52,104 nucleotides of DNA from Chitinophagaceae bacterium (lineage in GTDB: Bacteria > Bacteroidota > Bacteroidia > Chitinophagales > Chitinophagaceae): NCBI GenBank assembly GCA_027486835.1, contig JAIXOJ010000125.1:1-52104 (forward strand), in the 5' to 3' direction. Below, in pieces: positions 27,192-36,744 of this stretch. Positions within the stretch are counted from its first letter, which is position 1. Each line of letters starts with the position of its first letter. The position numbers were made by a program, and so were the translations under genes. Below the pieces are notes generated by a model. It saw only the letters and a program-made list of their open reading frames with translations, was not told the origin of the DNA and did not search any database.

Positions 27192-28373
27192 ATGTCGCAT
27201 TCTAAAGAACGTTTAGAAAAGAATTGTCTCAACTGCAATGCCAATGTAGCGGGCAGGTATTGTCAGGTATGTGGGCAGGAAAACATTGAACCGAAAGAGA
27301 GTTTTTGGCATTTGGTTACCCATTACTTCTATGATATTACCCATTTTGATGGTCAGTTTTTTTATACGCTCAAGTATTTGTTATGGAAACCAGGTTTTTT
27401 ATCCATTGAGTACATGAGGGGGAGAAGGAATTCCTATTTGAATCCCATCAAAATGTATGTGTTTACTTCTGCCATTTTCTTCCTTTTTTTCTTTTCTACT
27501 TTTAAGTTGAATGATGTAGATGTAGAGAATAAATCGGAAGGGAAAATAGAACAGTTAGAGCAAAGGGCGGACACTATTGATAGTTTGATAACCAATACAA
27601 ACGACAAGAACACAAAGCAAAAACTGCTGCTCCTTAAGAATGAAATTATCGCAGAGAAAGAATTACTAGAAGAACAAGATAGTAGTGACCATAAGGATGA
27701 AATCAGCGGTAAGGCCCTTCCAGAAGTAATTGCTAAAAACATGGAAGAAAGAAAGAGGCGGGAAGACAAACAAGCAAGGAGTAGAAAACTGAATGCGAGT
27801 GGAGCTTTTGATTTTAATTTACCCGACTCCATTAATTCATACGAAGCCTATTTGAAATGGCAAAATACCCTACCTGAAAATGAAAGAAATGGGTGGGCTG
27901 CTCGGAAAATTGTGGAAAGATCATTTTCTGTCAATAATAAATTCAAGCATTCTACCAATGAATTAATAGAAGTGTTTATCGAAAAACTATTACACTCTTT
28001 CCCACAAATGTTTTTCCTATCCCTGCCGCTGTTCGCGCTCATGCTTCGCTTGCTCTATTGGCGAAGAAAGGATTTGTACTACGTTAACCACTTAATTTTT
28101 TCTATTCACCAGTATATCGGTACGTACATTATTGTCTTTTTCATTCTATGTATTGAGTTGCTGAAAGATAGATTCCTAATACATTGGTTATCTTATGCTA
28201 AACTGCTGTTGATTTTGTTTGGATTGAGTTATTTGTATCGGGGGATGAAAACCTTTTACAACCAAAGTAACCGAAAAACAGTTGTCAAGTACGTTATACT
28301 TTCTTTTAGTTCTTCTATTTTTCTGGTATTCCTTATGGCAGTTTTTGCTATCCTCACACTCTTTAAAATTTAA
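27192..28373 (+). CDS. DUF3667 zinc-ribbon membrane protein
   Basis: 393 residues. The N-terminus has a four-Cys zinc ribbon (CLNCNANVAGRYCQVCGQEN) followed by the DUF3667 core: FWHLVTHYFYDITHFDGQFF, LLWKPGFLSIEYMRGRR, YLNPIKMYVFTSAIFFLFFF. A charged coiled-coil region (about 110-215) separates the first membrane helix from four C-terminal ones. The family is widespread in Bacteroidota; its function is unknown. It is the first gene of a tight operon, with mazG starting 6 bp after its stop. Confidence 0.88.
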   Translation: MSHSKERLEKNCLNCNANVAGRYCQVCGQENIEPKESFWHLVTHYFYDITHFDGQFFYTLKYLLWKPGFLSIEYMRGRRNSYLNPIKMYVFTSAIFFLFFFSTFKLNDVDVENKSEGKIEQLEQRADTIDSLITNTNDKNTKQKLLLLKNEIIAEKELLEEQDSSDHKDEISGKALPEVIAKNMEERKRREDKQARSRKLNASGAFDFNLPDSINSYEAYLKWQNTLPENERNGWAARKIVERSFSVNNKFKHSTNELIEVFIEKLLHSFPQMFFLSLPLFALMLRLLYWRRKDLYYVNHLIFSIHQYIGTYIIVFFILCIELLKDRFLIHWLSYAKLLLILFGLSYLYRGMKTFYNQSNRKTVVKYVILSFSSSIFLVFLMAVFAILTLFKI

Positions 28374-28379
28374 CCTTAT

Positions 28380-29165
28380 ATGCAACATACGTTAAGCGAT
28401 TCTTTTTTAGGATTAGTGAAAATTATGGATGAACTCAGGGAGCAATGCCCTTGGGACAAAAAGCAAACCATTCACACGCTTCGTACCTTGACCATTGAGG
28501 AAACCTACGAATTGGCTGATGCCATCACGGCAAATGATTGGAAGGGCATTAAAGAAGAATTGGGGGATTTATTGCTACACATTGTCTTTTATAGCAAGAT
28601 TGGTACGGAGCAGGGTCAGTTTACTTTGCAGGAAGTATTGGAAGGGGTGAGTGAGAAACTTATACACCGCCATCCCCATATTTATGGCGATGTAACCGTG
28701 GCCGATGAAGAAGAAGTAAAGCGCAATTGGGAACAGCTAAAGTTAAAAGAAGGAAAACCCAATAAATCTGTTTTAGGTGGAGTGCCTAAGTCTTTGCCTG
28801 CAATGGTAAAAGCCACCCGTATTCAGGAAAAAGCAAAGCAGGTTGGTTTTGAATGGGAGAACAAAGAAGATGTTTGGAAAAAAGTAGAAGAAGAGATTAA
28901 CGAACTAAAAGAAGCGATAGGAGAGGAGGATCAAGCACACATAGAAGAGGAATTTGGCGATGTATTGTTTAGCCTGATTAACTACGCACGGTTTCTAAAA
29001 GTCGATCCCGAAGGTGTGCTTGAAAGAACCAATCAGAAATTTATCAGCCGTTTTCAGCAAATGGAAGCCTTAGCACTGCAAAGGGATAAAAATATGGCCA
29101 ACATGACTTTAGAAGAAATGGATGGGCTGTGGAATGAAATAAAAAAACAAACCCGAAATAATTGA
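28380..29165 (+). CDS. mazG: Nucleoside triphosphate pyrophosphohydrolase MazG
   Basis: 261 residues, the normal length for the two-domain housekeeping MazG that hydrolyses (d)NTPs to monophosphates and pyrophosphate. Domain 1 has LREQCPWDKKQTIHTLR and the metal-binding EETYELADAI with GDLLLHIVFY. Domain 2 has EEINELKEAI and EEEFGDVLFSLINYARF. Its stop codon TGA overlaps the TTG start of the histidine kinase gene, so the two are probably translationally coupled. Confidence 0.95.
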   Translation: MQHTLSDSFLGLVKIMDELREQCPWDKKQTIHTLRTLTIEETYELADAITANDWKGIKEELGDLLLHIVFYSKIGTEQGQFTLQEVLEGVSEKLIHRHPHIYGDVTVADEEEVKRNWEQLKLKEGKPNKSVLGGVPKSLPAMVKATRIQEKAKQVGFEWENKEDVWKKVEEEINELKEAIGEEDQAHIEEEFGDVLFSLINYARFLKVDPEGVLERTNQKFISRFQQMEALALQRDKNMANMTLEEMDGLWNEIKKQTRNN

Positions 29166-32100
29166 TAGCCACCCTAAAAGCTTCGTTTTATAAACACGGC
29201 TTCTTGCTCATGATAGGGGCATGGCTGTTTACTATTTCCTTCATTTTTACCAATTATTGGAAACGCGACTCCTCTCCGGAGAAAGTGCGCAAAAAATTAG
29301 AAACAAGGTTTCACAATGCCGAGAATGAAATAGAACAATTAGCCAAGGATACGCCTACCCTTAAAAAGCTATTGGCAAACAAACCTCACCCGGGTAAGCT
29401 AACACTCCAAACAAAGCAATACGGCGTATTTCTGTATTCCCTCAACAAAGACAGCCTCCCATCCTTGCAATATTGGAACAGTAATGTTTTCACCATTTCC
29501 GCTGCCGATTTGCAACAGCCCGATGGGTACAATTTTGTGGTTAGGCAAAATGGCGAACAAGAAATTATTCGCAAATCCATTTCGCTAGGTGGGCAGGACA
29601 GTCTATTGTTGATGGCTGTTATTCCCTTGCATTGGGAGTATTTTATCAATAACAAATACCTACGTAAAGACTTTGACGGCTTTCCTTCACTAGACGAGCA
29701 ATATGAAATTAGCGAAGCTTCTGGAGCTTTACCCATTCTTAATTCCAGAGGGTTGTTGCTGTTTAAAATAAAACAAAAAACTGGACACATATATGCAGGT
29801 TACGATTGGCTAACCATTATTCTGCGAGGGTTTTCCATGCTATTGCTGGCCATTTTCGTAAATAGGTTTGCAACAGACATCCATAAGCAGTATGATCTGC
29901 CCACGGCCATGTTTTTCCTTATTAGCGTAATTGTATTCATTCGATTTATTACCTACCATTTCCCTTTTCCTTTCGATTTTACACGACTTTCTTTGTTTGA
30001 CCCCTCTGTGTATGCCTCCAATGCACTCCATCCATCGTTGGGACATTTAGCTATCAATGCTATCCTGCTATTTTGGGTGGCAGGTTTTTACAAGTTTAAC
30101 TCCCTTGCCTACCGCCCATCTCCTTTAATGGTCAAATACCCTTTGCTCCGCTTTGGCAATTTAGTAAGCTTGGTGGCAGTAGTGTTTAGCATTGTTAGCA
30201 TCACTTCATCCTTGGTTCTTGACTCTAAAATATCTTTCGATGTAACCAATTTTTTCAGCCTCAATCGCTTTAGTGTAGTGGGTTTTATGTGTTTGTCATT
30301 CTTAGTGCTGGCACTTTACCACATTTCCCATATTCTACTCCGACCCCTTTTCGCCATTTTCACACCGCTATCGCTACAATTGCTCGTGGCCGCAGTAACG
30401 GGGCTTTTGTATGTTTCTATATTCAATAGTGCGCATCCACTACTCAATATTTTCATCATCCTTTGGATATTAGGCTATCTCGTGATGCTCAATTATCGCA
30501 AAGCCGATATCCATCTATCCATTAGGCAGTCCTCCATTTTTATTTTCTGGGTTATTTATTTTGCGCTATCGGCCACTTTTCTCATCAGCCACGAAAACCT
30601 AACGGTGGACATTGCCGAAAGGAAAAAAATGGCCGAACGCTTGGTCATTCAAAATGATGCAAATGGCGAAAATGCCATCAACATTGCAGTCAGCAACATC
30701 AACCTTCGCCTACTCAAAAATAATTTTTACCAATTTTATACCGAGTACGCTAACAAGCATTCAAAAGATAGCATCCTCAACGAAAATTTCATCGGTTACC
30801 TCAACCATTTTGAAACATCCGTTTACACCTACGATTCGCTGTACCAAGGTCTTTTCAATGAAGACACCACCGTAGCCTATGCAGACCTTTTTACCGTAAT
30901 GACGGTGTATGGCAAACGGACTAACATACCCGATTTGTATAGCTATGCAGGTAGTGATGGAAAAGCCAATTATCTCTACTTTATCACCATTTGCATTGCC
31001 AACAAACCATCTGGCTATTTCTTTTTGCAGATAAAACCAAAAAAATACAAGAGCGAGGCGCTCTATCCGGTGCTCTTTAGTCAAGATGGAGACGAAGGCA
31101 ACCGACCCGAAGGCCAAAAAAAATATCCTTATGCTATTTACAACAATGGTAAGCTCTCCAATAAAATCAACGAATACGATTTCCCCATTCATATCAATAC
31201 CAACGAACTCAGCGCTTTTGCCTATTCTAACCATATCAATGGCAGCACTAGCGAGCTTTGGTACAATGTGGGCAATGGCAAAACCATCATTATTGCCAAG
31301 CCTGATAACCGATTGGTAGAAATGCTCACGCTTTTTGCTTACCTGTTCTTTACTTTTTTGGTTACCATCGGTATTTTTCATGTGGTAGGATCCATTTTGG
31401 ACACCCACAATTTGTTTACGCTTCTGCGCAAGCGCATTCGCCTAAACATGCGTACACAAATACATGCTACTGTTATTTTCATCAGCGTAGCGTCTTTTGT
31501 AATTATTGGATATACCTCCATACAGTTTTTTACAAATCGTTTCAACACTTCCAACCGCCAGCGACTTTTTACCACCATCGAAATGATTGCCAACGAACTG
31601 GCAGGTAATGTGGGGCATTTGCCCATTGCTGGTACCCTGCATAAAGACTCTACCATTGAAAAACTGGGCTACGAAAACGAACTAGAATGGAAAATTGCCA
31701 CCATATCTGAAATCCACAATGTGGACATTAATTACTACAGCCCCGATGGACGCCTATTGGCCACCACTCAGCCCCATATTTATAACAAGCAACTCCTCAA
31801 CAACCGCATTAACCCCTCGGCATTTTTCCACCTCAAGTACGACGAGCGAAACCAATTTGTGCAAACAGAAAAAATTGGTAAGCTGGGGTTTCTAAGTATT
31901 TATATGCCCATCGTTAACGAAAAGGGGCAGGTAGAAGCCCTCCTTAATATTCCATACCTCAATTCGCAAGTGGAACTAAACCAGGAAATTTCCAATTTCA
32001 TGGCCACGATTATCAACCTAAACGCTTTTATATTCCTCATTGCCGGCGCCATCGCCTTTCTCCTTACCCAACGGGTGGTGGCTTCCTTTAGCATTATTGC

Positions 32101-32929
32101 CGACAAAATGAAGGAAATAGGGTTTGGCAAGAAAAATGAAGCCATCGTTTGGAATAAAAACGATGAAATAAGCGATTTAGTAAAAGAGTACAACAAAATG
32201 GTGCAGAAGCTAGAGCAAAGTGCCGAAGCCTTAGCCCGTAGTGAGCGAGAGGGTGCTTGGCGCGAAATGGCCAGACAGGTGGCCCATGAAATAAAAAACC
32301 CGCTCACCCCGATGAAGTTGAGCATCCAATACCTCCAGCGCGCCATAGATAATGATCAACCCAATGCCAAACAGCTAGCCCAAAACGTAGCCAAAACACT
32401 GGTGGATCAGATAGATCAACTTGCTCGAATTGCGGGAGATTTCTCCCAATTTGCTAACATCAACAATGTGCAGTTAGAAGAATTAAACATTAGTCAAATA
32501 ATAGAGAATGTAACGGCTTTGTATAGCCAAGGTGGTTCTGCATCTATTTTTTATAGCCGCCAACCCGATGTATGGATTATGGGCGACAAAACCCAGCTAA
32601 ACCGCCTGTTTACCAACCTGATTAAAAACGCCATTGAAGCTACCCCCGACGACATAACCCCCACCATCACCCTCACCCAGTCGCAAACGAGCAGGGAAGT
32701 AACCATTGCCATCAAGGACAACGGAAAAGGCATTTCCCCAGACCAAGCACAGCACATTTTCCAGCCCAATTTCACCACCAAAACCTCTGGCACGGGCCTG
32801 GGGTTGGCCATTTGCAAAGGCATCGTAGAAAACCTACGAGGCTCTATCACCTTTTCCACTGGCCAAGGCAAGGGCACCACCTTCTTCATTATCCTTCCGA
32901 GAAAAAGTGTTTTTTTAACCCCGCCTTAG
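29162..32929 (+). CDS. NtrY-like multi-TM sensor histidine kinase
   Basis: 1,255 residues, unusually long for a sensor kinase. TM1 at about 17-33 is followed by an extracytoplasmic domain of about 180 residues, then a block of some eight helices (about 215-470), a second extracytoplasmic part (470-730), two helices, a third sensory loop and a final helix (about 945-965). HAMP, then HisKA with phospho-acceptor His1042 in QVAHEIKNPLTPMKLS, and HATPase with NRLFTNLIKNAIEA, IKDNGKGI and SGTGLGLAICKG complete an active kinase of the NtrY type. The TTG start overlaps the mazG stop; ATG 29210 is an alternative but would drop the basic residues before TM1. The partner regulator may be the NtrC-like protein at 6292-7635. 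Confidence 0.9.
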   Translation: MIATLKASFYKHGFLLMIGAWLFTISFIFTNYWKRDSSPEKVRKKLETRFHNAENEIEQLAKDTPTLKKLLANKPHPGKLTLQTKQYGVFLYSLNKDSLPSLQYWNSNVFTISAADLQQPDGYNFVVRQNGEQEIIRKSISLGGQDSLLLMAVIPLHWEYFINNKYLRKDFDGFPSLDEQYEISEASGALPILNSRGLLLFKIKQKTGHIYAGYDWLTIILRGFSMLLLAIFVNRFATDIHKQYDLPTAMFFLISVIVFIRFITYHFPFPFDFTRLSLFDPSVYASNALHPSLGHLAINAILLFWVAGFYKFNSLAYRPSPLMVKYPLLRFGNLVSLVAVVFSIVSITSSLVLDSKISFDVTNFFSLNRFSVVGFMCLSFLVLALYHISHILLRPLFAIFTPLSLQLLVAAVTGLLYVSIFNSAHPLLNIFIILWILGYLVMLNYRKADIHLSIRQSSIFIFWVIYFALSATFLISHENLTVDIAERKKMAERLVIQNDANGENAINIAVSNINLRLLKNNFYQFYTEYANKHSKDSILNENFIGYLNHFETSVYTYDSLYQGLFNEDTTVAYADLFTVMTVYGKRTNIPDLYSYAGSDGKANYLYFITICIANKPSGYFFLQIKPKKYKSEALYPVLFSQDGDEGNRPEGQKKYPYAIYNNGKLSNKINEYDFPIHINTNELSAFAYSNHINGSTSELWYNVGNGKTIIIAKPDNRLVEMLTLFAYLFFTFLVTIGIFHVVGSILDTHNLFTLLRKRIRLNMRTQIHATVIFISVASFVIIGYTSIQFFTNRFNTSNRQRLFTTIEMIANELAGNVGHLPIAGTLHKDSTIEKLGYENELEWKIATISEIHNVDINYYSPDGRLLATTQPHIYNKQLLNNRINPSAFFHLKYDERNQFVQTEKIGKLGFLSIYMPIVNEKGQVEALLNIPYLNSQVELNQEISNFMATIINLNAFIFLIAGAIAFLLTQRVVASFSIIADKMKEIGFGKKNEAIVWNKNDEISDLVKEYNKMVQKLEQSAEALARSEREGAWREMARQVAHEIKNPLTPMKLSIQYLQRAIDNDQPNAKQLAQNVAKTLVDQIDQLARIAGDFSQFANINNVQLEELNISQIIENVTALYSQGGSASIFYSRQPDVWIMGDKTQLNRLFTNLIKNAIEATPDDITPTITLTQSQTSREVTIAIKDNGKGISPDQAQHIFQPNFTTKTSGTGLGLAICKGIVENLRGSITFSTGQGKGTTFFIILPRKSVFLTPP

Positions 32930-33138
32930 ATACTTGATGCCCCTACAATGATTTTTTGATGGCAATGATGTGGGGGTGATAATGTCGTGAGGGTTGTCTG
33001 AACTGTGATTCTTTTTATGGAGTGATGATTGGCGGTAGGTGATGTGGTTGTGAAGTTCATTAGCTGCTGTGTAATAGGCTTAGACAAAACTCAAAAAGTT
33101 TCAAAACTTATCAAAATTCTTAGTGTTTATTTGTATTT

Positions 33139-34542
33139 ATGAAAAATGCAACGCTTATACTTATTTCATTTAGTATTTTACTCTTTTCGGCTAGCGCACA
33201 GACTAAGAAGGATACAATTTCATTTATTCAAGCAAAAAGAATGTCGGATGCAGACTTAGCAAAAAAACGTGAAGGAACTTTTATTACAGGTATTCCAGAT
33301 TTTTCTTCTGACCCAGTAACAGGTTTTGGCCTTGGGGTAAGAACAAATATTTATTGGAATGGTAAAAGGACAAACCCGTTTTTTGCTTTCACACCATATC
33401 GTGCAAAGCTTAAAGCTAATGCTGCTTATTACACTTCTAATGCAAGAGAATTAATTTTATCGCTTGATGTACCCTATTACAGAGGCACCCGTTGGCGTTT
33501 TAAAATTGACTTTAAAGCCCAACAAAACCCAGCCAATTTATATTTTGGTTCAGCAGAATCTACCCTTGGAGAACTTAGACTACCATCAACACCAAATGGC
33601 GGACAAACTTATTCCACCTATTCAGCCTTTGATAAAGCAAGAAAAACATTGAGACCAGGAGGCATTGGTGAGGCAAGTTCTGTAACCGATGCTTTATCAA
33701 ACAGGTTTAGAGAAACGGAATACATGCTAAACTTGAAAGCAGACTATGCGCTTGGTAAAAAAGGAAAATGGAGAATAATGGGAGGTTACGAAATTCAGCA
33801 TTTGAGTTATAAAACCTTTGAAGGAACAGAAGCTGATGCAACAGACCCAACAACAGGACAAGGAATTAAAGCACCAAACGGAACGTCATTATTGAGAAGA
33901 GATTTTGAACAAGGATTAATTTCAGGACTTGATGGAGGTTGGGTTTCTCTATTACAAACTGCACTTATTTTTGACACAAGAGACTTTGAGCCAGACCCAA
34001 CCCGTGGATACTATTTTGAATTAGCCAATGAATTTTCGAACCCAATCATAGGCTCACAATTTAAATTCAACAAACTTTTTTTACAAGGACGGTTCTATAA
34101 AAAGTTACCAATTGGAACAAGAACTGTTTTTGGTGGGCGACTTGGAGTAGGAAATATTTTTGGAGACAATGCCCCCTTTTTTGAGTTTCAAGACCAATGG
34201 AGTCCAGATGGAAGTATCAATTCTTTGGGTGGCAAACAAACACTGCGTGGGCACAGAGCAAACAGATTTTTAGCACGCTCGTTGGCATTTGCAAATTTTG
34301 AACTGCGAACAAGGCTTGCAGAAACGAAACTTGGTAAACAGCGATTCGCATTTGGTATTGCCCCTTTCTTTGACGCAGGAACTGTGAGAGATAAATGGCA
34401 AGACTTAAATTTAACGAGCATTAAAATTTCATACGGCGGTGGACTACGAATTGCTTGGAATCAATCAACCATTCTTTCATTTGACTATGGCATTTCAAAA
34501 GAAGACAAATTATTCTACTTCGGTATTGGACAAGCTTTTTGA
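33139..34542 (+). CDS. BamA/TamA-family outer-membrane barrel without POTRA domains
   Basis: 467 residues: signal peptide to SASA-Q near 21, a short DUF5982-like segment (REGTFITGIPDFSSDPVTGFGLG), then a 16-strand-type barrel. The Omp85 motif is visible as LRGHRANRF near residue 370, and the last residues (FYFGIGQAF) end in Phe as BAM substrates do. No POTRA repeats precede the barrel, so it is not the main assembly factor; related proteins are annotated as surface antigen (D15)-like. Codon use differs from the adjoining kinase gene: Thr ACA and Gly GGA are favoured where the kinase uses ACC and GGC. Confidence 0.85.
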   Translation: MKNATLILISFSILLFSASAQTKKDTISFIQAKRMSDADLAKKREGTFITGIPDFSSDPVTGFGLGVRTNIYWNGKRTNPFFAFTPYRAKLKANAAYYTSNARELILSLDVPYYRGTRWRFKIDFKAQQNPANLYFGSAESTLGELRLPSTPNGGQTYSTYSAFDKARKTLRPGGIGEASSVTDALSNRFRETEYMLNLKADYALGKKGKWRIMGGYEIQHLSYKTFEGTEADATDPTTGQGIKAPNGTSLLRRDFEQGLISGLDGGWVSLLQTALIFDTRDFEPDPTRGYYFELANEFSNPIIGSQFKFNKLFLQGRFYKKLPIGTRTVFGGRLGVGNIFGDNAPFFEFQDQWSPDGSINSLGGKQTLRGHRANRFLARSLAFANFELRTRLAETKLGKQRFAFGIAPFFDAGTVRDKWQDLNLTSIKISYGGGLRIAWNQSTILSFDYGISKEDKLFYFGIGQAF

Positions 34543-34720
34543 TTGAATGAAAGGAAGGATCACTGCAATCTAAGTAAACAGTTTTCACAAGTGTAGCTTG
34601 AAGGAATAAACTGGAAGTGGCTAATTCTTTTATTCGCGATTGTCATTTGTTGTAGGCTGAAAAAAATTGGTTGATTTTTTTTGTGGAGGATTTTGGTCAG
34701 ACATACAATGCCTAATAACA

Positions 34721-34754
34721 AAAAAGGTCGAGCTTTCAAAAGCTCGACCTTTTT
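34721..34754. terminator. Bidirectional terminator between the barrel gene and DUF6261 gene
   Basis: A 14-bp perfect stem, AAAAAGGTCGAGCT/AGCTCGACCTTTTT, with loop TTCAAA; the A/T ends give a T-run on both strands. It separates two converging genes. Confidence 0.85.
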
Positions 34755-34779
34755 GCGTTAGCAGAAACTAATATCGCAA

Positions 34780-35556
34780 TTATACGCCTGGATTGATGGG
34801 TGGGGTAGGTGTTCCATCTTCCTCACCATTTTCTTTTTTATCATCGGCTGTACTTTCTCTTTTAGCCAACAAATCAGCATAATATTTTCTTCCGTTATTA
34901 ATAGCCGTAAGGGCGGTTACATAAAAGGCATCACCATTGATGTTGCCAGTGGAAACTACATAATCTACAAGCTGCGTGTAAGTGTCAAAAATATTTTTGC
35001 GCAACTTTTTTGCGTTATACACTACAGTGCTTACTGTTTTATTGGAACGGGCGTCGAAAATGGTTTTAAACTTAGTGGCGGCAGTTTCTAAATTGGCTAC
35101 ATGTTTTTCAATGCCTAACAAGGTTACAAACGGTGCATATGCGTTGCTCCTGAGATCCTTTATTAAATTATCTATGCCCAATGTTTCCGATTCGTAATTG
35201 TCTTTTTCTAAGCCACTGTAGGTGTTCATTAAGATGTTGAGGCTGATGTAAGCCAATTTTTCGGCGGGATCGTCGGTGTATTCGAACACAGACACCGCCC
35301 TGCGAATGGTGATAATTTTTCTGTCCCTTACCAAATCCGAATCTGCAATGTATTGGGTTTCTGCCTTAGCCGTGATTTGCCCGAGTGCATCATCGTAGGT
35401 AGGCTGTTGTTGTAAGATGGCTTGATACAGCTTTTCGAAATTCGGGTCTGTTTTTGCATCAAGCCCAGTGCCTTTAAAATCGGACACAAAACGGTGGACA
35501 AATTGTCCGGATTCTGTGTAACGTAAATGAGATAGATTGATGGGATACTTTTTCAT
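34780..35556 (-). CDS. DUF6261-family helical protein
   Basis: 258 residues, mostly alpha-helical, with the look of the Bacteroidota DUF6261 family: an N-terminal INLSHLRYTESGQFVHRF, alternating helices (LAYISLNILMNTYSGLEKDN, LIKDLRSNAYAPFVTLLGIE) and a disordered acidic, Pro-ending tail (EENGEEDGTP-like). There is no signal peptide or membrane helix. Function is unknown. It has an intergenic region of 504 bp with tandem repeats upstream. The family assignment is from memory of its pattern. Confidence 0.7.
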   Translation of the reverse strand: MKKYPINLSHLRYTESGQFVHRFVSDFKGTGLDAKTDPNFEKLYQAILQQQPTYDDALGQITAKAETQYIADSDLVRDRKIITIRRAVSVFEYTDDPAEKLAYISLNILMNTYSGLEKDNYESETLGIDNLIKDLRSNAYAPFVTLLGIEKHVANLETAATKFKTIFDARSNKTVSTVVYNAKKLRKNIFDTYTQLVDYVVSTGNINGDAFYVTALTAINNGRKYYADLLAKRESTADDKKENGEEDGTPTPPINPGV

Positions 35557-35724
35557 GTCTCTCTAAAATATTATTACTGTTAATAGATTTTTGGGCAAAA
35601 TAAATAGGTTTGTTTTAAACTTTCAAAAAAAATTATTACACAGATTTTGGACATCAATTATTTGCTTCCATCATTGTACTTAAAGAAATTATTGCCCGAT
35701 TGTTAGCCGACAATTTTAGGAGGG

Positions 35725-35940
35725 CTTCGCAGTCTGCGAAATCCTCTGAAGTTGTCGGCGGCCTTTCGCAGACTGCGAAACCTTGTCTAAAGTTGTCGGT
35801 GGCCTTTCGCAAGCTGCGAAACCTTGTCTGAAGTTGTCGGCGGTCTTTCGCAAGCTGCGAAACCTCGCCTAAAGTTGTCGGCGACTTTTCGCAAGCTGCG
35901 AAACCTCGCCGACAGTTAGCGGCTGGCTGTCGCAAAAATT
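35725..35940. repeat. Array of 41-bp units, each carrying a palindrome
   Basis: Units start at 35725 (39 bp), 35764, 35805, 35846 and 35887 (41 bp each), with a partial copy from 35928. Every unit opens with the inverted repeat TTTCGCA-NNN-TGCGAAA; the three loop bases vary (GTC, GAC, AGC) while the arms stay fixed. The rest reads approximately ACCTTGTCTAAAGTTGTCGG. A 93-codon minus-strand frame crosses the array, but because 41 is not a multiple of three each unit is read in a different frame, so it is not a protein repeat. Confidence 0.9.
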
Positions 35941-35941
35941 T

Positions 35942-36060
35942 TCGGAGGAATGTAGATAGAGGCGGACATGTGGATTATAGTGCGGACAGGTGGATTAAGG
36001 GTTGGATATGTGGGTTAAGTGCGGACATGTAGATTAGAGGGAGGACACATAGATCCGACT
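35942..36060. repeat. Second array of about six 20-bp units
   Basis: Units close to GCGGACATGTGGATTAAGTG begin at 35942, 35962, 35982, 36002, 36021 and 36041, with one 19-bp member and up to several substitutions. It directly follows the 41-bp array and ends exactly at the stop codon of the DUF1543 gene. Confidence 0.8.
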
Positions 36061-36615
36061 CTACGATGGTAATTTGAAATATCCAATGTGCAAATCGTCT
36101 TCTGGGGCCTCGGGGGAGGAGGTAAGTTTTAGTTGGTACTTGCTTTTTATTGTTTTGGATAAAATGTCTTTTACCAGCACCACATCGTCTATATCCACCC
36201 CATATTTATCGTCTATATGCGATGCGGCACCTTTAAATCCATTGGTGGTGTAAAAGGTGGTTTTCTTGGCCTCGGCGGTGGCCGCGGCCATTGTGGGGCC
36301 TACAGCAAGCATTTTATGGTGCAGTTCGTCGAATATCAAGGGGCTGTATCCCCCCAAATTGATGAAAAACAAATGCACTTCATTGGTTAATGGCGTTGCT
36401 GCATCCACTACTTCAATGGCATAGTTACCCACTTTGGTCACTGCCCGCCATCCATCTAAATGGATATGTCCTTTGGCTTCGGGCCAAAATTCATGGATGG
36501 CAGGTATTAGTGCTTTTACCGAATCGGCTATGCCAAAAAACACATCATGCTGCTCTGTATGCCTACCTTTTACCCTGCAACCTAGTAATACCATCCATAA
36601 TTTTAAATTGTCCAT
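36061..36615 (-). CDS. DUF1543 domain-containing protein
   Basis: 184 residues with start at ATG 36615 (MDNLKLWMVLLGC), which matches the family's opening strand MKLxMVxLGGR; the frame extends 14 codons upstream. The conserved core CRVKGRHTEQHDVFFGIADS lies near 13-32, followed by a second copy-like segment including VHLFFINLGGYSP. The ending (HIGYFKLPS) fits DUF1543, a Bacteroidota/Proteobacteria family of unknown function. It has no signal peptide and is divergent from ompH. Confidence 0.85.
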   Translation of the reverse strand: MDNLKLWMVLLGCRVKGRHTEQHDVFFGIADSVKALIPAIHEFWPEAKGHIHLDGWRAVTKVGNYAIEVVDAATPLTNEVHLFFINLGGYSPLIFDELHHKMLAVGPTMAAATAEAKKTTFYTTNGFKGAASHIDDKYGVDIDDVVLVKDILSKTIKSKYQLKLTSSPEAPEDDLHIGYFKLPS

Positions 36616-36744
36616 AAACATTGACACCGTTAAATAATAGTGCTGTGCAATTAACATAGTTTTTTGCTAAAAATTTTTAATTATTGGCGTGTATTCGTCT
36701 GTTGTACTCGTTGCTTGTACTTTTATCCCCTTAAATTTTTAACC

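Noticed and set aside
30761-31408. 215-residue minus-strand frame inside the kinase gene
   Set aside because: It lies wholly opposite a well-supported kinase sensory region and has no recognisable domain.
35654-35935. 93-residue minus-strand protein rich in repeats
   Set aside because: It is a by-product of the 41-bp array; units are read in three successive frames and there is no family or start context.
35725-35940. CRISPR array
   Set aside because: Units repeat head to tail as whole 41-bp copies; there are no unique 30-bp spacers between repeats and no cas genes in the window.
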